Assembly: GCA_035373905.1 (NCBI GenBank) | Contig: DAOSOK010000001.1 | Coordinates: 124,001 to 188,000, forward strand | DNA from: Candidatus Ozemobacteraceae bacterium | GTDB taxonomy: Bacteria; Muiribacteriota; Ozemobacteria; Ozemobacterales; Ozemobacteraceae | Reading direction: 5' to 3' | Length of the DNA stretch: 64,000 nt | Part shown: positions 1 to 8,573 of the stretch, one piece after another | Layout: every line of letters starts with the position of its first letter | Numbering within the stretch: position 1 is the first letter of the stretch | Notes under the pieces: model-generated | Seen by the model: only the letters and a program-made list of their open reading frames with translations | Databases searched by the model: none | What the model was told of the DNA's origin: nothing | Position numbers and translations under genes: made by a program

Positions 1-820
1 TCCTCTGCGCCATCCCGACGCCGCCTTCCTGCTGGAAACGGCGGAGTCGGCTGCGCGCGAGATCATGCGCATCTACGCCGGCGAGTTCGCGGTCGACATG
101 AAGGCCGGCGTCGAGCCGGTGACGCAGGCCGACCGGAACGCCGACGCGCTCATCGTCGCAGCCTTGAAGGCGCGTTTCCCGGAAGATGCGGTGCTGAGCG
201 AGGAAAACGGCCTCCAGGCTTCCGGTCGCGCCGGGCGCCGCGTCTGGTTCATCGATCCGGTTGACGGAACGAAGGAGTTCGTCAAACGGAACGGCGAATT
301 CTCGGTCCAGATCGGCATGTCCGTCGATGGCGTGCTCGACCTTGGCATCGTGCTTCAGCCGGCGACGGGCGACACGTGGCTCGCCGCGCGGGGCGAAGGG
401 TGTCATCACCGCGCCCCGGGCGGCGCCTGGTCGCGGGTCGTGCTTCCGCCGCGCGGAGACGGGCCGCTCGTGCTGGCGATCAGCCGATCCCACCCGAGCA
501 TGCTTGCGGTGAAGGCCAGCCGTGACCTCGGTTGCGAACGGCAGCTGGAACGCGGCGGCGTCGGCCTCAAGCTGATGGCCATCGCTTCGGGCGCGGCGCA
601 TTACTACCTGAACGATTCGAACTCCACAAAGGCCTGGGATATCGCCGCCCCGGAAATCCTGTTCACCGAAGCCGGCGGGATCGTCACGGATTTGCGCGGC
701 GAACCGTTCAGATACGACGTGATCGACTACCGGCACCGGCACGGACTTCTGGCCTCCTGCGACCGCGACCTGCACGACCGCCTCCTCGCCTTCGTCCGCC
801 GGGAGCGGTATCGGGGCTGA
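1..820 (+). CDS. cysQ: 3'(2'),5'-bisphosphate nucleotidase CysQ / inositol monophosphatase family, 5' end cut by window edge
   Basis: The reading frame is open from the window edge, so the ATG at 65 is probably internal. The product belongs to the lithium-sensitive, Mg-dependent inositol monophosphatase family. Visible motifs are PVTQADRNAD, the metal-binding LSEENG and DPVDGTKEF (the DPxDGT signature), and the C-terminal WDIAAPEILFTEAGG motif. The spacing and the KEF after DPVDGT fit CysQ, which removes the 3'-phosphate from PAP produced during sulfate assimilation, better than general inositol monophosphatases. The family assignment is firm; CysQ substrate specificity is inferred from similarity only. 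Confidence 0.85.
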   Translation, partial: PLRHPDAAFLLETAESAAREIMRIYAGEFAVDMKAGVEPVTQADRNADALIVAALKARFPEDAVLSEENGLQASGRAGRRVWFIDPVDGTKEFVKRNGEFSVQIGMSVDGVLDLGIVLQPATGDTWLAARGEGCHHRAPGGAWSRVVLPPRGDGPLVLAISRSHPSMLAVKASRDLGCERQLERGGVGLKLMAIASGAAHYYLNDSNSTKAWDIAAPEILFTEAGGIVTDLRGEPFRYDVIDYRHRHGLLASCDRDLHDRLLAFVRRERYRG

Positions 821-1049
821 ACCGCGGGTTCACCAAAACCGCTTCGCCACGGCGCCCCAGGAACACAGAGAACGTTTCGCCACGCGGACTCGAAGACACG
901 ACGCCCCCTCGCGAAATTCTCGTATCGATGTTCCGCATATCCGGGTTTTTGAAATTCGCGGGCATGGGTTGTCAAATCATGTGAAAATTCTGGCGTTTCG
1001 AGCCGATATACCCTCTGCCGTTCGTTCAACCACATCTCTGGGGGTACAC

Positions 1050-1262
1050 ATGATCGATCTCAAGGAATACCTGGCTCTTCGCCGGCAGATGTCCGACTCG
1101 GAAGAAGAGGTCACACCTCCCGGCAGAGTCGTTCCGAGCCGGAACCAGCTCCTCGCCCAGTCGCGCGGGAGCATCCGGCAGCACCTTCAGCAACAGCTGG
1201 TTGCGGCCCTGGAGAAGTTTTACAGCGAAACGACACCTTCCGATCCCGATCAGATCGTGTAA
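1050..1262 (+). CDS. small orphan protein, 70 residues
   Basis: A short hydrophilic protein starting MIDLKEYLALRRQMSDSEEE. The ATG at 1050 was chosen because a G-rich Shine-Dalgarno-like run (1041-1044) lies 5-8 bases upstream; the frame is open further 5' but without a better start. No signal peptide, membrane segment or known motif is visible. The middle part (QSRGSIRQHLQQQLVAALEKFYSE) looks helical. I do not recognise the family. A TATACC sequence at 1007-1012 could be a -10 element. The gene stands alone between cysQ and a pair of short direct repeats. Confidence 0.45.
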   Translation: MIDLKEYLALRRQMSDSEEEVTPPGRVVPSRNQLLAQSRGSIRQHLQQQLVAALEKFYSETTPSDPDQIV

Positions 1263-1266
1263 TCAG

Positions 1267-1284
1267 TGAGTCCAGAAAAAAATA
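1267..1284. repeat. direct repeat copy 1, 18 bp
   Basis: The 18-base sequence TGAGTCCAGAAAAAAATA occurs here and again, identically, at 1361-1378, exactly 94 bases downstream. A truncated third copy (TGAGTCCGG) begins at 1380. The A-tract stands out against the GC-rich surroundings. Both full copies lie in the non-coding interval between two small orphan genes and upstream of a predicted promoter. Confidence 0.75.
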
Positions 1285-1360
1285 TCACGGGGCACGAAAA
1301 AAAAGTGCGGTTTGGCCTGACGACAACGCCGGATGGATGTGATCGACCGCTACATCCGCA

Positions 1361-1378
1361 TGAGTCCAGAAAAAAATA
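1361..1378. repeat. direct repeat copy 2, 18 bp
   Basis: Identical to 1267-1284. It lies 14 bases upstream of the -35 element of the promoter at 1392-1420, where a regulator or a curved A-tract could influence transcription. That role is inference. Confidence 0.75.
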
Positions 1379-1391
1379 CATGAGTCCGGAT

Positions 1392-1420
1392 TTGCGGAGT
1401 CGGAGGCCCGGTCCTATAAT
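1392..1420 (+). promoter_or_regulatory. sigma-70-type promoter of the 104-residue orphan gene
   Basis: A perfect -10 hexamer TATAAT (1415-1420) is preceded, with a 17-base spacer, by TTGCGG (1392-1397). Similar TTGNNN -35 sequences occur in other promoters of this window. The gene starting at 1457 lies 37 bases downstream. Confidence 0.65.
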
Positions 1421-1456
1421 AGCCGAACTTTCCACAGCCACCCCCCAAGAGAGGTC

Positions 1457-1768
1457 ATGATGAGCCTTCCGTTGCCAGCCGCAGAACCCGTCGCAGTCGT
1501 CGCTCCGGTCGTCGCCCCCGTCGAAAAGATCGTCGAAAAGCCTCATCTCACGCTCGTTCCTCCGCCCGTGCAGGCAAAAGACAGCGGCGTCGCCGAGCCG
1601 GCGATTGACAAAGACTCTCTTCTCCGGGTCTATAAGTCACAGACGCGCGAATGCTGGCTCTGCGCAAAAATTGCAGGCGCTATTGAATCCGGAAAGGATG
1701 CGTCCGAAGACGACATGTGGCACTTTACGACCTGCGTTCTGAGCTGGGCGAACCTGCCGACCCCCTGA
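1457..1768 (+). CDS. orphan protein with Pro/Val-rich N-terminus and CxxC motif
   Basis: A 103-residue protein. The N-terminal 45 residues are rich in Ala, Val, Pro and Glu and look disordered. The C-terminal half (from about residue 55) holds CWLCAKIAGAIESG and a later Cys (FTTCVLSW), which could bind a metal or form a disulfide. Two adjacent ATG codons (1457, 1460) follow the ribosome-binding site GAGAGG. No family is recognised. It has its own promoter (1392-1420) and its own terminator (1788-1829), so it is a single-gene unit. Confidence 0.6.
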   Translation: MMSLPLPAAEPVAVVAPVVAPVEKIVEKPHLTLVPPPVQAKDSGVAEPAIDKDSLLRVYKSQTRECWLCAKIAGAIESGKDASEDDMWHFTTCVLSWANLPTP

Positions 1769-1787
1769 TATAGCGACAAGAATACAG

Positions 1788-1829
1788 AAACACCGCGTCG
1801 GCGCATCGGTCCGTCGCGGTGTTTTCTTT
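1788..1829 (+). terminator. rho-independent terminator after the orphan gene
   Basis: A perfect 10-base stem, AAACACCGCG (1788-1797) with CGCGGTGTTT (1815-1824), is followed by TTCTTT. The loop is 17 bases. It sits 20 bases after the stop codon of the upstream gene. Confidence 0.75.
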
Positions 1830-1851
1830 GGCGCTCGTGTATACTGACCGA

Positions 1852-3702
1852 ATGATTCCTTCAACCCCCGGCGCATCTGAGCGCGCCGTCGATACCCGCT
1901 TTTGCTTCCCGTGGCTTTTTCTGGCAGCCGGGATGGTACTCGGATTCGCCGCGTTCCTGCTGCAGCCGTTCTGCGTTTCGCTCGATGCTCCCCACCATCT
2001 GCGAATGGCCGGAGATTTCTTCCTCGCGTTCATGGATTCCCCCGGGTATCCCGACTGGGACGCGCTGGCATACGGCGGCCGGGGTTCGATGGCTTTCCGG
2101 TGCATCGCACCGCTCACCTATCTCGTATCGGGCGCATGGCAGTTGCTCGGAGCACGTGTCGAAGTCGCCGTGAAGCTGACCGTGGTGTCATTCGCCCTTC
2201 TCGGGGCTTGGGGCATCCGTCGCTGGATGTGCGCCCTCGGTCTCGAACGTGCGGCGGGGTGGGGAATCCTGGTCTGGCTGGCCGGTGCTCCGATCGCGCT
2301 GCATGCCGATTTCTTCTTTTTCTTTCAGAATCTCTGCGCGATGCTGGCCTTCCCGCTGATTCTCGCGGGGTGGTCCGAGTCGAGGGCCGTTTCAGGCGCG
2401 ATCCCCCGGTATCCTTTCGCCCTGACGCTGGGCTTTGGCCTCATTTGCTGGACGCACCTGCAATCGGCCATGATGATCGCCTACGTCTGCGCATTTCTCG
2501 CCGTATACGAGGCCGTCGCAACCCGGTCTTCGCTCCCCTTCCGACGTCTGCTGGTGATGATCGTCGCGGGAGCATGCCTGGCGGCTCCCCATATTCTCCC
2601 GTTCGTCGCGACGATCGGCGACATTCATCTGAACCGGGTGATGGCGGGCATGAAGGTCGGGGTGGACACGCGGTTCGTCGACGACGCCTTCGCGACCCAT
2701 GAGGGAAGGGCCGTTTCCGCGGCCTCGGCTGCATCCGACATCGCCGGTATTCTGGCCTGGAAGATACGCGCCGCATGCGGATGTACCGGTGCCCTCGAAA
2801 AACCCGGACAAATCAGGCCAAACGAGATGCTTCCCTGGGAAATACTTCAGCCGATCGTTCTGGCGACGTTCGGGACCGTCTCCCTGTCTGCGCTGGCGTC
2901 CTTTACGATGGGTGCCGGCGGTGCACCGTTTCCGTTTCTCGCGGCAGGGATCGTCCTGCTTCTCCTCACGCTCAGGGTTTCGTCCCCTCTCTGGGCTGTG
3001 TGTCCCGGGTGGTATTCTCTCCAATTCCCGTTCAGATGGCTTCTCCCCGCTCACGTCCTTATCGTCCCGGCCGTTGCGCGGCTTTTTTCGCAGGAGGTTT
3101 CCCCGGACAGCGACTCGTCCGGCGACAGACCCGCCCCGTTCGGAAGGCTTCGCCCGGTCGGAATCGCCGCGTTCGCCGGTATGGTCTGCACGACACTGGT
3201 GTTCCACCTGCTCACGGCGAGTTTCGACGACGACGGCTTCAGAATGCTTCGCGAAGGGTATGGCGTTTCGCAGGAGTTCGCTCCGGCAGTTTGCGAGCTT
3301 CCCGGCAGGCTCTCCGGAAAGGCCGGGGAGCCGCATCTCCCGCGTCTCGCAACGGGGGCCGGGACGATCGAAGCGTTCGAGGCCGGTTTTTCATGGGCCC
3401 GGTATACCGTTTCCGTCACGGCGTCTGAAGGGGCGCGTCTCGCCATCGGGACGCATTTCGACCGCGCGTGGCGACTCGAATCCTCCGCCGGCTCCGTTTC
3501 CCTCGAGCCGGAGCGGCCGTGCGGCACGATGAACGCCTGGCTTCCCGCCGGAACTCACGAATACAGGCTCGAAAGAGCCGCGCCGCCCTTCCGGAACCTC
3601 GGATGGCTGTTGGCGATTGGCGGATGTTTCTTTGCCTGGGCCGGAAGAAAAAACGCGTTCCGGCTAAAGGAACCATCGCCTGACGTCGATACAGGAAGAT
3701 GA
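1852..3702 (+). CDS. large polytopic membrane protein, GT-C / YfhO-like
   Basis: A 616-residue integral membrane protein with about 12 hydrophobic segments across residues 20-450 and a soluble C-terminal domain (about 470-590) followed by a last membrane helix. The first outside loop carries SLDAPHHLRMAGDFF, with an acidic residue where GT-C glycosyltransferases have their catalytic or metal-binding Asp. The layout resembles the YfhO / 6-pyruvoyl-tetrahydropterin-synthase-related membrane proteins, thought to modify cell-surface glycans. The ATG at 1852 has no ribosome-binding site, but TATACT (1840-1845) ends 6 bases before it, which suggests a leaderless mRNA. Exact function is unknown. Confidence 0.65.
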   Translation: MIPSTPGASERAVDTRFCFPWLFLAAGMVLGFAAFLLQPFCVSLDAPHHLRMAGDFFLAFMDSPGYPDWDALAYGGRGSMAFRCIAPLTYLVSGAWQLLGARVEVAVKLTVVSFALLGAWGIRRWMCALGLERAAGWGILVWLAGAPIALHADFFFFFQNLCAMLAFPLILAGWSESRAVSGAIPRYPFALTLGFGLICWTHLQSAMMIAYVCAFLAVYEAVATRSSLPFRRLLVMIVAGACLAAPHILPFVATIGDIHLNRVMAGMKVGVDTRFVDDAFATHEGRAVSAASAASDIAGILAWKIRAACGCTGALEKPGQIRPNEMLPWEILQPIVLATFGTVSLSALASFTMGAGGAPFPFLAAGIVLLLLTLRVSSPLWAVCPGWYSLQFPFRWLLPAHVLIVPAVARLFSQEVSPDSDSSGDRPAPFGRLRPVGIAAFAGMVCTTLVFHLLTASFDDDGFRMLREGYGVSQEFAPAVCELPGRLSGKAGEPHLPRLATGAGTIEAFEAGFSWARYTVSVTASEGARLAIGTHFDRAWRLESSAGSVSLEPERPCGTMNAWLPAGTHEYRLERAAPPFRNLGWLLAIGGCFFAWAGRKNAFRLKEPSPDVDTGR

Positions 3703-3739
3703 CCCTGGCAGCCCTATATTCCCCCGAGGAGGAGCCCGC

Positions 3740-4807
3740 GTGGGACGCAAACCGGTCCTGATTGCCGCGCTTTTGAGCCTTTTCGCCGCCTCCGGCGCAT
3801 CGGCAGCCATTTATTCCTATCGCGACGACAAGGGGCGGCTGTTCCTCACGGACAATCCGCCCAACAACAGCTACAAGATCGTCGTGACGACGCAGAAGGA
3901 CCGTGCCGCGCCCGATCTGCCCGGGACCGTCGCTTCGGTCCAGGCAATGGCGGCGATGGCGCCCCAGAAGATCATGCTGCCGAACGACGAGTCGTTCAGC
4001 GAGATCATCAATGAAGCCGCCCGCCGATACGGGGTTGATCCGTATCTCGTCAAGGCGGTCATCAAGGTCGAATCGGATTTCGATCCCAGCGCGATGTCTT
4101 CGAAAGGGGCCGGCGGCCTGATGCAGCTGATTCCCTCGACGGCCCGCCTGGTCGGTTGCCGGGATGCGTACAACCCGCGCGACAACATCATGGGCGGCAC
4201 GCGGTACCTGCGCATGATGCTCGACAGGTTCAACGGCGTTCTCGACTACGCGCTCGCCGGGTATAACGCAGGTCCGGGGCGCGTCGAGCAGTATAACGGG
4301 GTTCCGCCCTTCCGCGAGACGCGCAACTACGTGACGAAGGTGAATCACTACTATCGCCAGTTCCGCGCCGGTCTGCCCATCGCGGCCAAAAGCCAGACGC
4401 GGGTCGCCCGGGCGATTCCGGCGCCCCATTCCGCGCTCAATCAGAAGCTCAACGCCGCCTACGGCATCTTCCGCCAGGGCGATGTGAACGGCGCGATCCG
4501 GGCCTATCAGGATATTCTGAACGTCTACCCCCGCAACACGCAGGCCCTCTACAACCTCGCCTGTCTGCTCGACATGGAGCGCCGATATGACGAGGCCATC
4601 GACGCTTACCAGGCCGCCCTGCGCGACGATCCCTTCCTCGACAAGGCCATCTACAATCTTGCGATCATCTACGAGCGCCTGGGTCAGCATCAGGACGCCA
4701 TCGCCTCCTGGCATAAGTTCATGCAGGCGACGAAGGACGAAGAGAAGATCGCCATGGCTGAACGGTACGTGAGGGAACTCGAAGAATTCGCCGCGCTGAA
4801 TCAGTGA
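3740..4807 (+). CDS. exported lytic transglycosylase with DUF4124 and TPR domains
   Basis: A 355-residue exported protein. A signal peptide (residues 1-22) is followed by a DUF4124-like module (IYSYRDDKGRLFLTDNPP), an SLT-type lysozyme fold (about 85-215) and TPR repeats (about 235-345). The catalytic Glu is E111 in KVESDFDPSAMSSKGAGGLM, and the typical AGYNAGPGRV motif follows. Such enzymes cleave peptidoglycan, often to let an envelope machine pass through. Translation starts at GTG 3740 after a strong GAGGAGGA site (3726-3733). The gene is followed directly by three pilin-like genes, so its likely role is opening the wall for a pilus or secretion pseudopilus. Confidence 0.85.
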   Translation: MGRKPVLIAALLSLFAASGASAAIYSYRDDKGRLFLTDNPPNNSYKIVVTTQKDRAAPDLPGTVASVQAMAAMAPQKIMLPNDESFSEIINEAARRYGVDPYLVKAVIKVESDFDPSAMSSKGAGGLMQLIPSTARLVGCRDAYNPRDNIMGGTRYLRMMLDRFNGVLDYALAGYNAGPGRVEQYNGVPPFRETRNYVTKVNHYYRQFRAGLPIAAKSQTRVARAIPAPHSALNQKLNAAYGIFRQGDVNGAIRAYQDILNVYPRNTQALYNLACLLDMERRYDEAIDAYQAALRDDPFLDKAIYNLAIIYERLGQHQDAIASWHKFMQATKDEEKIAMAERYVRELEEFAALNQ

Positions 4808-4821
4808 CGGGAGGGCAGGGC

Positions 4822-5193
4822 ATGGGCGGTCGGAGCACAATCGAGTGGCTGCTGATCATCGGTATCGCCACCAGCTTCCTCTGGCCGTTCATGCAGCTCT
4901 GGAGCGTTCAGGCCGTCCCGCTCATCGAGACCGAGACGCAGCAAAAAGCCGCCGCGGTGCTGGTGAACATGATGGAAGAGGCGGTGTCGAAGCCGCAGCG
5001 CGACTACTTCCCGACGACCTCTTTCGAGCCGGTGCCGGGAATGGAGTCGATCGGCCTCGAAGGCAAGACCGAGATCATGCCCCATCCGGATTTCGCGGAG
5101 ATGACTCTCGTCCGCGTACAGGTGCGGTGGGGCGTCGTGCTGTTCAGGAAAACGCTGACGCTGGAAACGGCGCTGGCACGCGTGCGGCCGTAA
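4822..5193 (+). CDS. prepilin-like protein with short leader, pseudopilin candidate
   Basis: A 123-residue protein starting MGGRSTIEWLLIIGIATSF. A Gly at the end of a 3-residue leader is followed by RSTIE, so Glu stands at position +5, as required by prepilin peptidase, and a hydrophobic helix follows. This is the hallmark of type IV pilins and type II secretion pseudopilins. The ATG at 4822 was chosen over the in-frame GTG at 4804 because it gives this leader and has a GGAGGG site (4810-4815). The C-terminal part is a short soluble domain. It may be the minor pseudopilin of the GspI/PilV kind. Confidence 0.6.
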   Translation: MGGRSTIEWLLIIGIATSFLWPFMQLWSVQAVPLIETETQQKAAAVLVNMMEEAVSKPQRDYFPTTSFEPVPGMESIGLEGKTEIMPHPDFAEMTLVRVQVRWGVVLFRKTLTLETALARVRP

Positions 5194-5214
5194 CGGAGCC
5201 GGGAGAAACGGGAC

Positions 5215-5730
5215 ATGAAGCGCACCGGATGGTATTCTCGGGAGCTCCTGTTATTCCTGATGTTTCTGGCGATTGCCGGCGGCGCGTCGGTCTTTTTCTT
5301 TTTTCTCTCGTCGCGGGACGTGAAAACGGCCCAGGACAGCTACGTCTGGTCGCTCGAGGTGAACTCGACGCTCGATCGGCTTTCAGAGGAACTTGCGTAT
5401 GCAGCCCGCATCGAGCATCCCTTCGATGGCGAGTCGCAGGAGTGCTGGTTCAGACGGCCCTCTCCGGGAAATATGCTCGAGGCGTCGTTCGTCCAGCACG
5501 GGCTCGTTTTCAGCGAAGGCCAGTTGGAATACGTCAACCGAACGGCTTCCGAAACGACGAAACTGCGGGCGTTCCAGGGAATCGAGAATCCCCTTCTGAA
5601 GAACGTGAGAAAGGGAAGTTTCGAGCGGCGTTCGTCGAACCTGCTCGCGATCACGGTCACCCTGCAGCCGCCCGGACAGTCCGACGAGCAGCAGACGTTC
5701 GAGCGGCGCATCTTCCTGAGGGGACGGTGA
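5215..5730 (+). CDS. prepilin-like protein, PulJ/PilW-like minor pseudopilin candidate
   Basis: A 171-residue protein beginning MKRTGWYSRELLLFLMFLAI. Again Gly is followed by five residues ending in Glu (G / WYSRE) and then a hydrophobic helix to about residue 31, fitting prepilin peptidase processing. The following region (TAQDSYVWSLEVNSTLDRLSEELAYAARIE) resembles the N-terminal helix of GspJ/PilW minor pilins. It lies 21 bases after the preceding pseudopilin and 10 bases before a PilX-like gene. No major pilin, assembly ATPase or secretin gene is present in the window, so whether it belongs to a pilus or a secretion system is open. Confidence 0.6.
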   Translation: MKRTGWYSRELLLFLMFLAIAGGASVFFFFLSSRDVKTAQDSYVWSLEVNSTLDRLSEELAYAARIEHPFDGESQECWFRRPSPGNMLEASFVQHGLVFSEGQLEYVNRTASETTKLRAFQGIENPLLKNVRKGSFERRSSNLLAITVTLQPPGQSDEQQTFERRIFLRGR

Positions 5731-5740
5731 GGTTGACGCA

Positions 5741-7507
5741 ATGAGTCTGAAACGATCGGCCGAACGCCTTGCCACGTATCCCGTCCTGATCATGACGGGG
5801 TTCACGGGCCTCCTGTTCGTCATCCTGGCGGCCAGGGTGTATCTCGCCGACCGCGATCTGGCGATGGACCGGGTGAGGGAACAGCAGGCGCTGCTCGCGG
5901 CCGAGTCCGGCGTGAACTTCGCCCTTTCCCGCATGAGGCACGCCCTCGTCCAGCCGGATCCCCCCATCCATGCCGAAACTGCCGTGCCGCAGGCGTTCGA
6001 GGCCGCCATTCAGCTCGGGCGATGGCGCCGGATCGGCGGCCAGACGGAAGCGTGGTTCAGGGTCACAGAGATCCGCCGCATCCAGGTTCCCGACCGCAGG
6101 GAGACGCCGCTGCTCGACGAGGGAGCCCAGTTCCGCATCATTTCGGAGGGACGCTGCGGACGCCATCTCGCCCGTTCCACAGGAATCATCCTTCTGACGG
6201 ACCTCGTGCGGCGGTTTGGGGTGGTCAATAGTTTGAATATGTATTACTATGGAACTCCCCTGCAGCCGTGGATTCGGAACGCCGGAGGTCTCGACCCCCT
6301 GATGGCGGCGAACCCCGAGCTGTTCCGGCGCGATCTCGTGTCGCCGCGCGGCCTGATCTTCGACGCTCGCCTGATCTCGCGGGTGTTCCAGCCTGCCGAA
6401 GCCGACTCGTTTGCCCTACCGACCGGCACGGCGGCCGTCGGCGGCTCCTACGGTCGGTTCTACTTCAGGGAGGGCGAGTCGCCCTGTCTTGGACCCCTCT
6501 ACTGCCAGACTTCCGTCGTCGTCGATTCGCACCGGTTTTTCGGTCCCGTGCAGACGGCCGGCTGGTTCTTCCGGCGCGGCTCGGCGAAACCCGTGATCGA
6601 CGACGGCCAGATGGTGGTGGCCCTGACGTCCAGCCGTCGAATCCAGCTTGCGACGGACAACCTGGAAGGAGAAATGCCGGCGGGCGTCTGCGTCGATCAG
6701 GATTCGCAGCCCAACTCCTCGTTCATCGCCCCCTGGCGGCCGGATTTTGCGGCGCTGCGCGCCGCCGCCAAGCGAATGGGTATCTATATCGATGCCGATG
6801 GAAAGGGATACAACCGGGGTGAGGCGACCGACGTCGATTACCATCCCGGGGAGCATCACGTGTTTTCCGAGACTTACATCGACGCCACGTCGGTCGGTCT
6901 CGAACAGGACGAAGCCAACGAAGGATACGTGGTCCTCTCGACGGCGATGCGATACGGAGAACGCAACAACCTCGACGCCGCGGCGCTCCGCGGGGCGCGC
7001 CTGGTGTTTTCGGAGCGTTCCGTCTTTCTTCGCGGGGAGATCGGGGACGACGTGATGATCGTCACCCCGAAGAACATCTACCTGACCGGGTCGACAAACG
7101 ATGAGGGGCATTACAACCTGTTCCTCGTCGCCGGCCGCGGCATCGGCCTTTCGCTTGCCGATCTCGAATCATACGTGGCGGAAAAGCAGCCTTCGCAGAG
7201 TTTCGTCTCTGCCGCCCTCAAATGGCGAATCCGCGCGATCATGTACAAGCCCGGCGCCGGCTGGTATGGCTCCTGGTCGTTGAAACCCGCGGACGGCAGG
7301 GACGTCAGACCGGCCGGAATCCTCGGCGCAAGGAATATAACTATTGATATTGAAGGCGCCTGCATCGAGGGAAACCTCAGACGCTGGATCGACCACGCGG
7401 CGCCGCAGGGAGTGAAGGTTCACTGGAACCCCGGCCTGGCGGACCGGCTTCCCATGCAGCCGCTGACGGCGAACCTGCTGAAATTGAGAACGATCCATCT
7501 GAATTGA
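5741..7507 (+). CDS. PilX/GspK-like large pilus-associated protein
   Basis: A 588-residue protein with one N-terminal membrane helix (about 17-35) followed by REQQALLAAESGVNFALSRM, which matches the helix of PilX/GspK proteins (AAEAGxxxAL). It has no prepilin Gly/Glu motif. The long C-terminal region is unusual and may be an extracellular domain; it contains sugar-enzyme-like and beta-rich stretches but no motif I can name. It completes a transglycosylase / pseudopilin / pseudopilin / PilX-like cluster. Two AT-rich bipartite sites lie inside it (6236-6254 and 7336-7354). Confidence 0.55.
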   Translation: MSLKRSAERLATYPVLIMTGFTGLLFVILAARVYLADRDLAMDRVREQQALLAAESGVNFALSRMRHALVQPDPPIHAETAVPQAFEAAIQLGRWRRIGGQTEAWFRVTEIRRIQVPDRRETPLLDEGAQFRIISEGRCGRHLARSTGIILLTDLVRRFGVVNSLNMYYYGTPLQPWIRNAGGLDPLMAANPELFRRDLVSPRGLIFDARLISRVFQPAEADSFALPTGTAAVGGSYGRFYFREGESPCLGPLYCQTSVVVDSHRFFGPVQTAGWFFRRGSAKPVIDDGQMVVALTSSRRIQLATDNLEGEMPAGVCVDQDSQPNSSFIAPWRPDFAALRAAAKRMGIYIDADGKGYNRGEATDVDYHPGEHHVFSETYIDATSVGLEQDEANEGYVVLSTAMRYGERNNLDAAALRGARLVFSERSVFLRGEIGDDVMIVTPKNIYLTGSTNDEGHYNLFLVAGRGIGLSLADLESYVAEKQPSQSFVSAALKWRIRAIMYKPGAGWYGSWSLKPADGRDVRPAGILGARNITIDIEGACIEGNLRRWIDHAAPQGVKVHWNPGLADRLPMQPLTANLLKLRTIHLN

Positions 7508-7530
7508 CGAGACCTGCGCGAAAACGGGTC

Positions 7531-7559
7531 TTGGCATTCCGCGCATCTTGGGGTAACAT
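7531..7559 (+). promoter_or_regulatory. promoter of yggS-yggT
   Basis: TTGGCA (7531-7536) and TAACAT (7554-7559) are separated by 17 bases, a good sigma-70 arrangement, 52 bases before the yggS ATG. Confidence 0.55.
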
Positions 7560-7610
7560 GCGGCCTGTTCCCATTCGGAGCGCAACACGCGGCGAAGGAC
7601 GATTCACACC

Positions 7611-8315
<705 letters not shown>

Positions 8316-8320
8316 CGGCG

Positions 8321-8572
8321 ATGATCATCCCGCTCGTTCTGTGGGTGCTGCGGCTGATGCAGCTCGCGATTTTTCTGCGCGTGATGCTGACCTGGGTCGC
8401 TCCCGATCCGTCGGCAATGCGGAGCCTGCGATGGTTTACCGATCCGATGGATCGCCTGCTGAAGCCGTTTTCCGTGGCGATCCCGATGGGACCGGCCTAC
8501 CTCGACCTCGGGCCGATGCTGGCCCTGTTCCTCATCGAGGGCATTTCGCGAGTTCTCATCCAGCTCGCCTGA
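8321..8572 (+). CDS. yggT: YggT-family membrane protein
   Basis: An 83-residue protein with two hydrophobic segments (about 1-24 and 60-82) and the family pattern LRVMLTWVAPDPS ... FTDPMDRLLKPF ... LDLGPMLALFLIEGI. YggT proteins are small integral membrane proteins linked to cell division or osmotic adaptation in other bacteria; their exact role is unknown. The start at 8321 lies 6 bases after the yggS stop and the pair is surely co-transcribed. It converges with the next gene, whose stop codon is one base away. Confidence 0.85.
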   Translation: MIIPLVLWVLRLMQLAIFLRVMLTWVAPDPSAMRSLRWFTDPMDRLLKPFSVAIPMGPAYLDLGPMLALFLIEGISRVLIQLA

Positions 8573-8573
8573 C

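Noticed and set aside
65..820. ATG 65 as the true start of the cysQ-like gene
   Set aside because: The frame is open upstream to the window edge and encodes the expected N-terminal helix residues of the family, so the real start lies outside.
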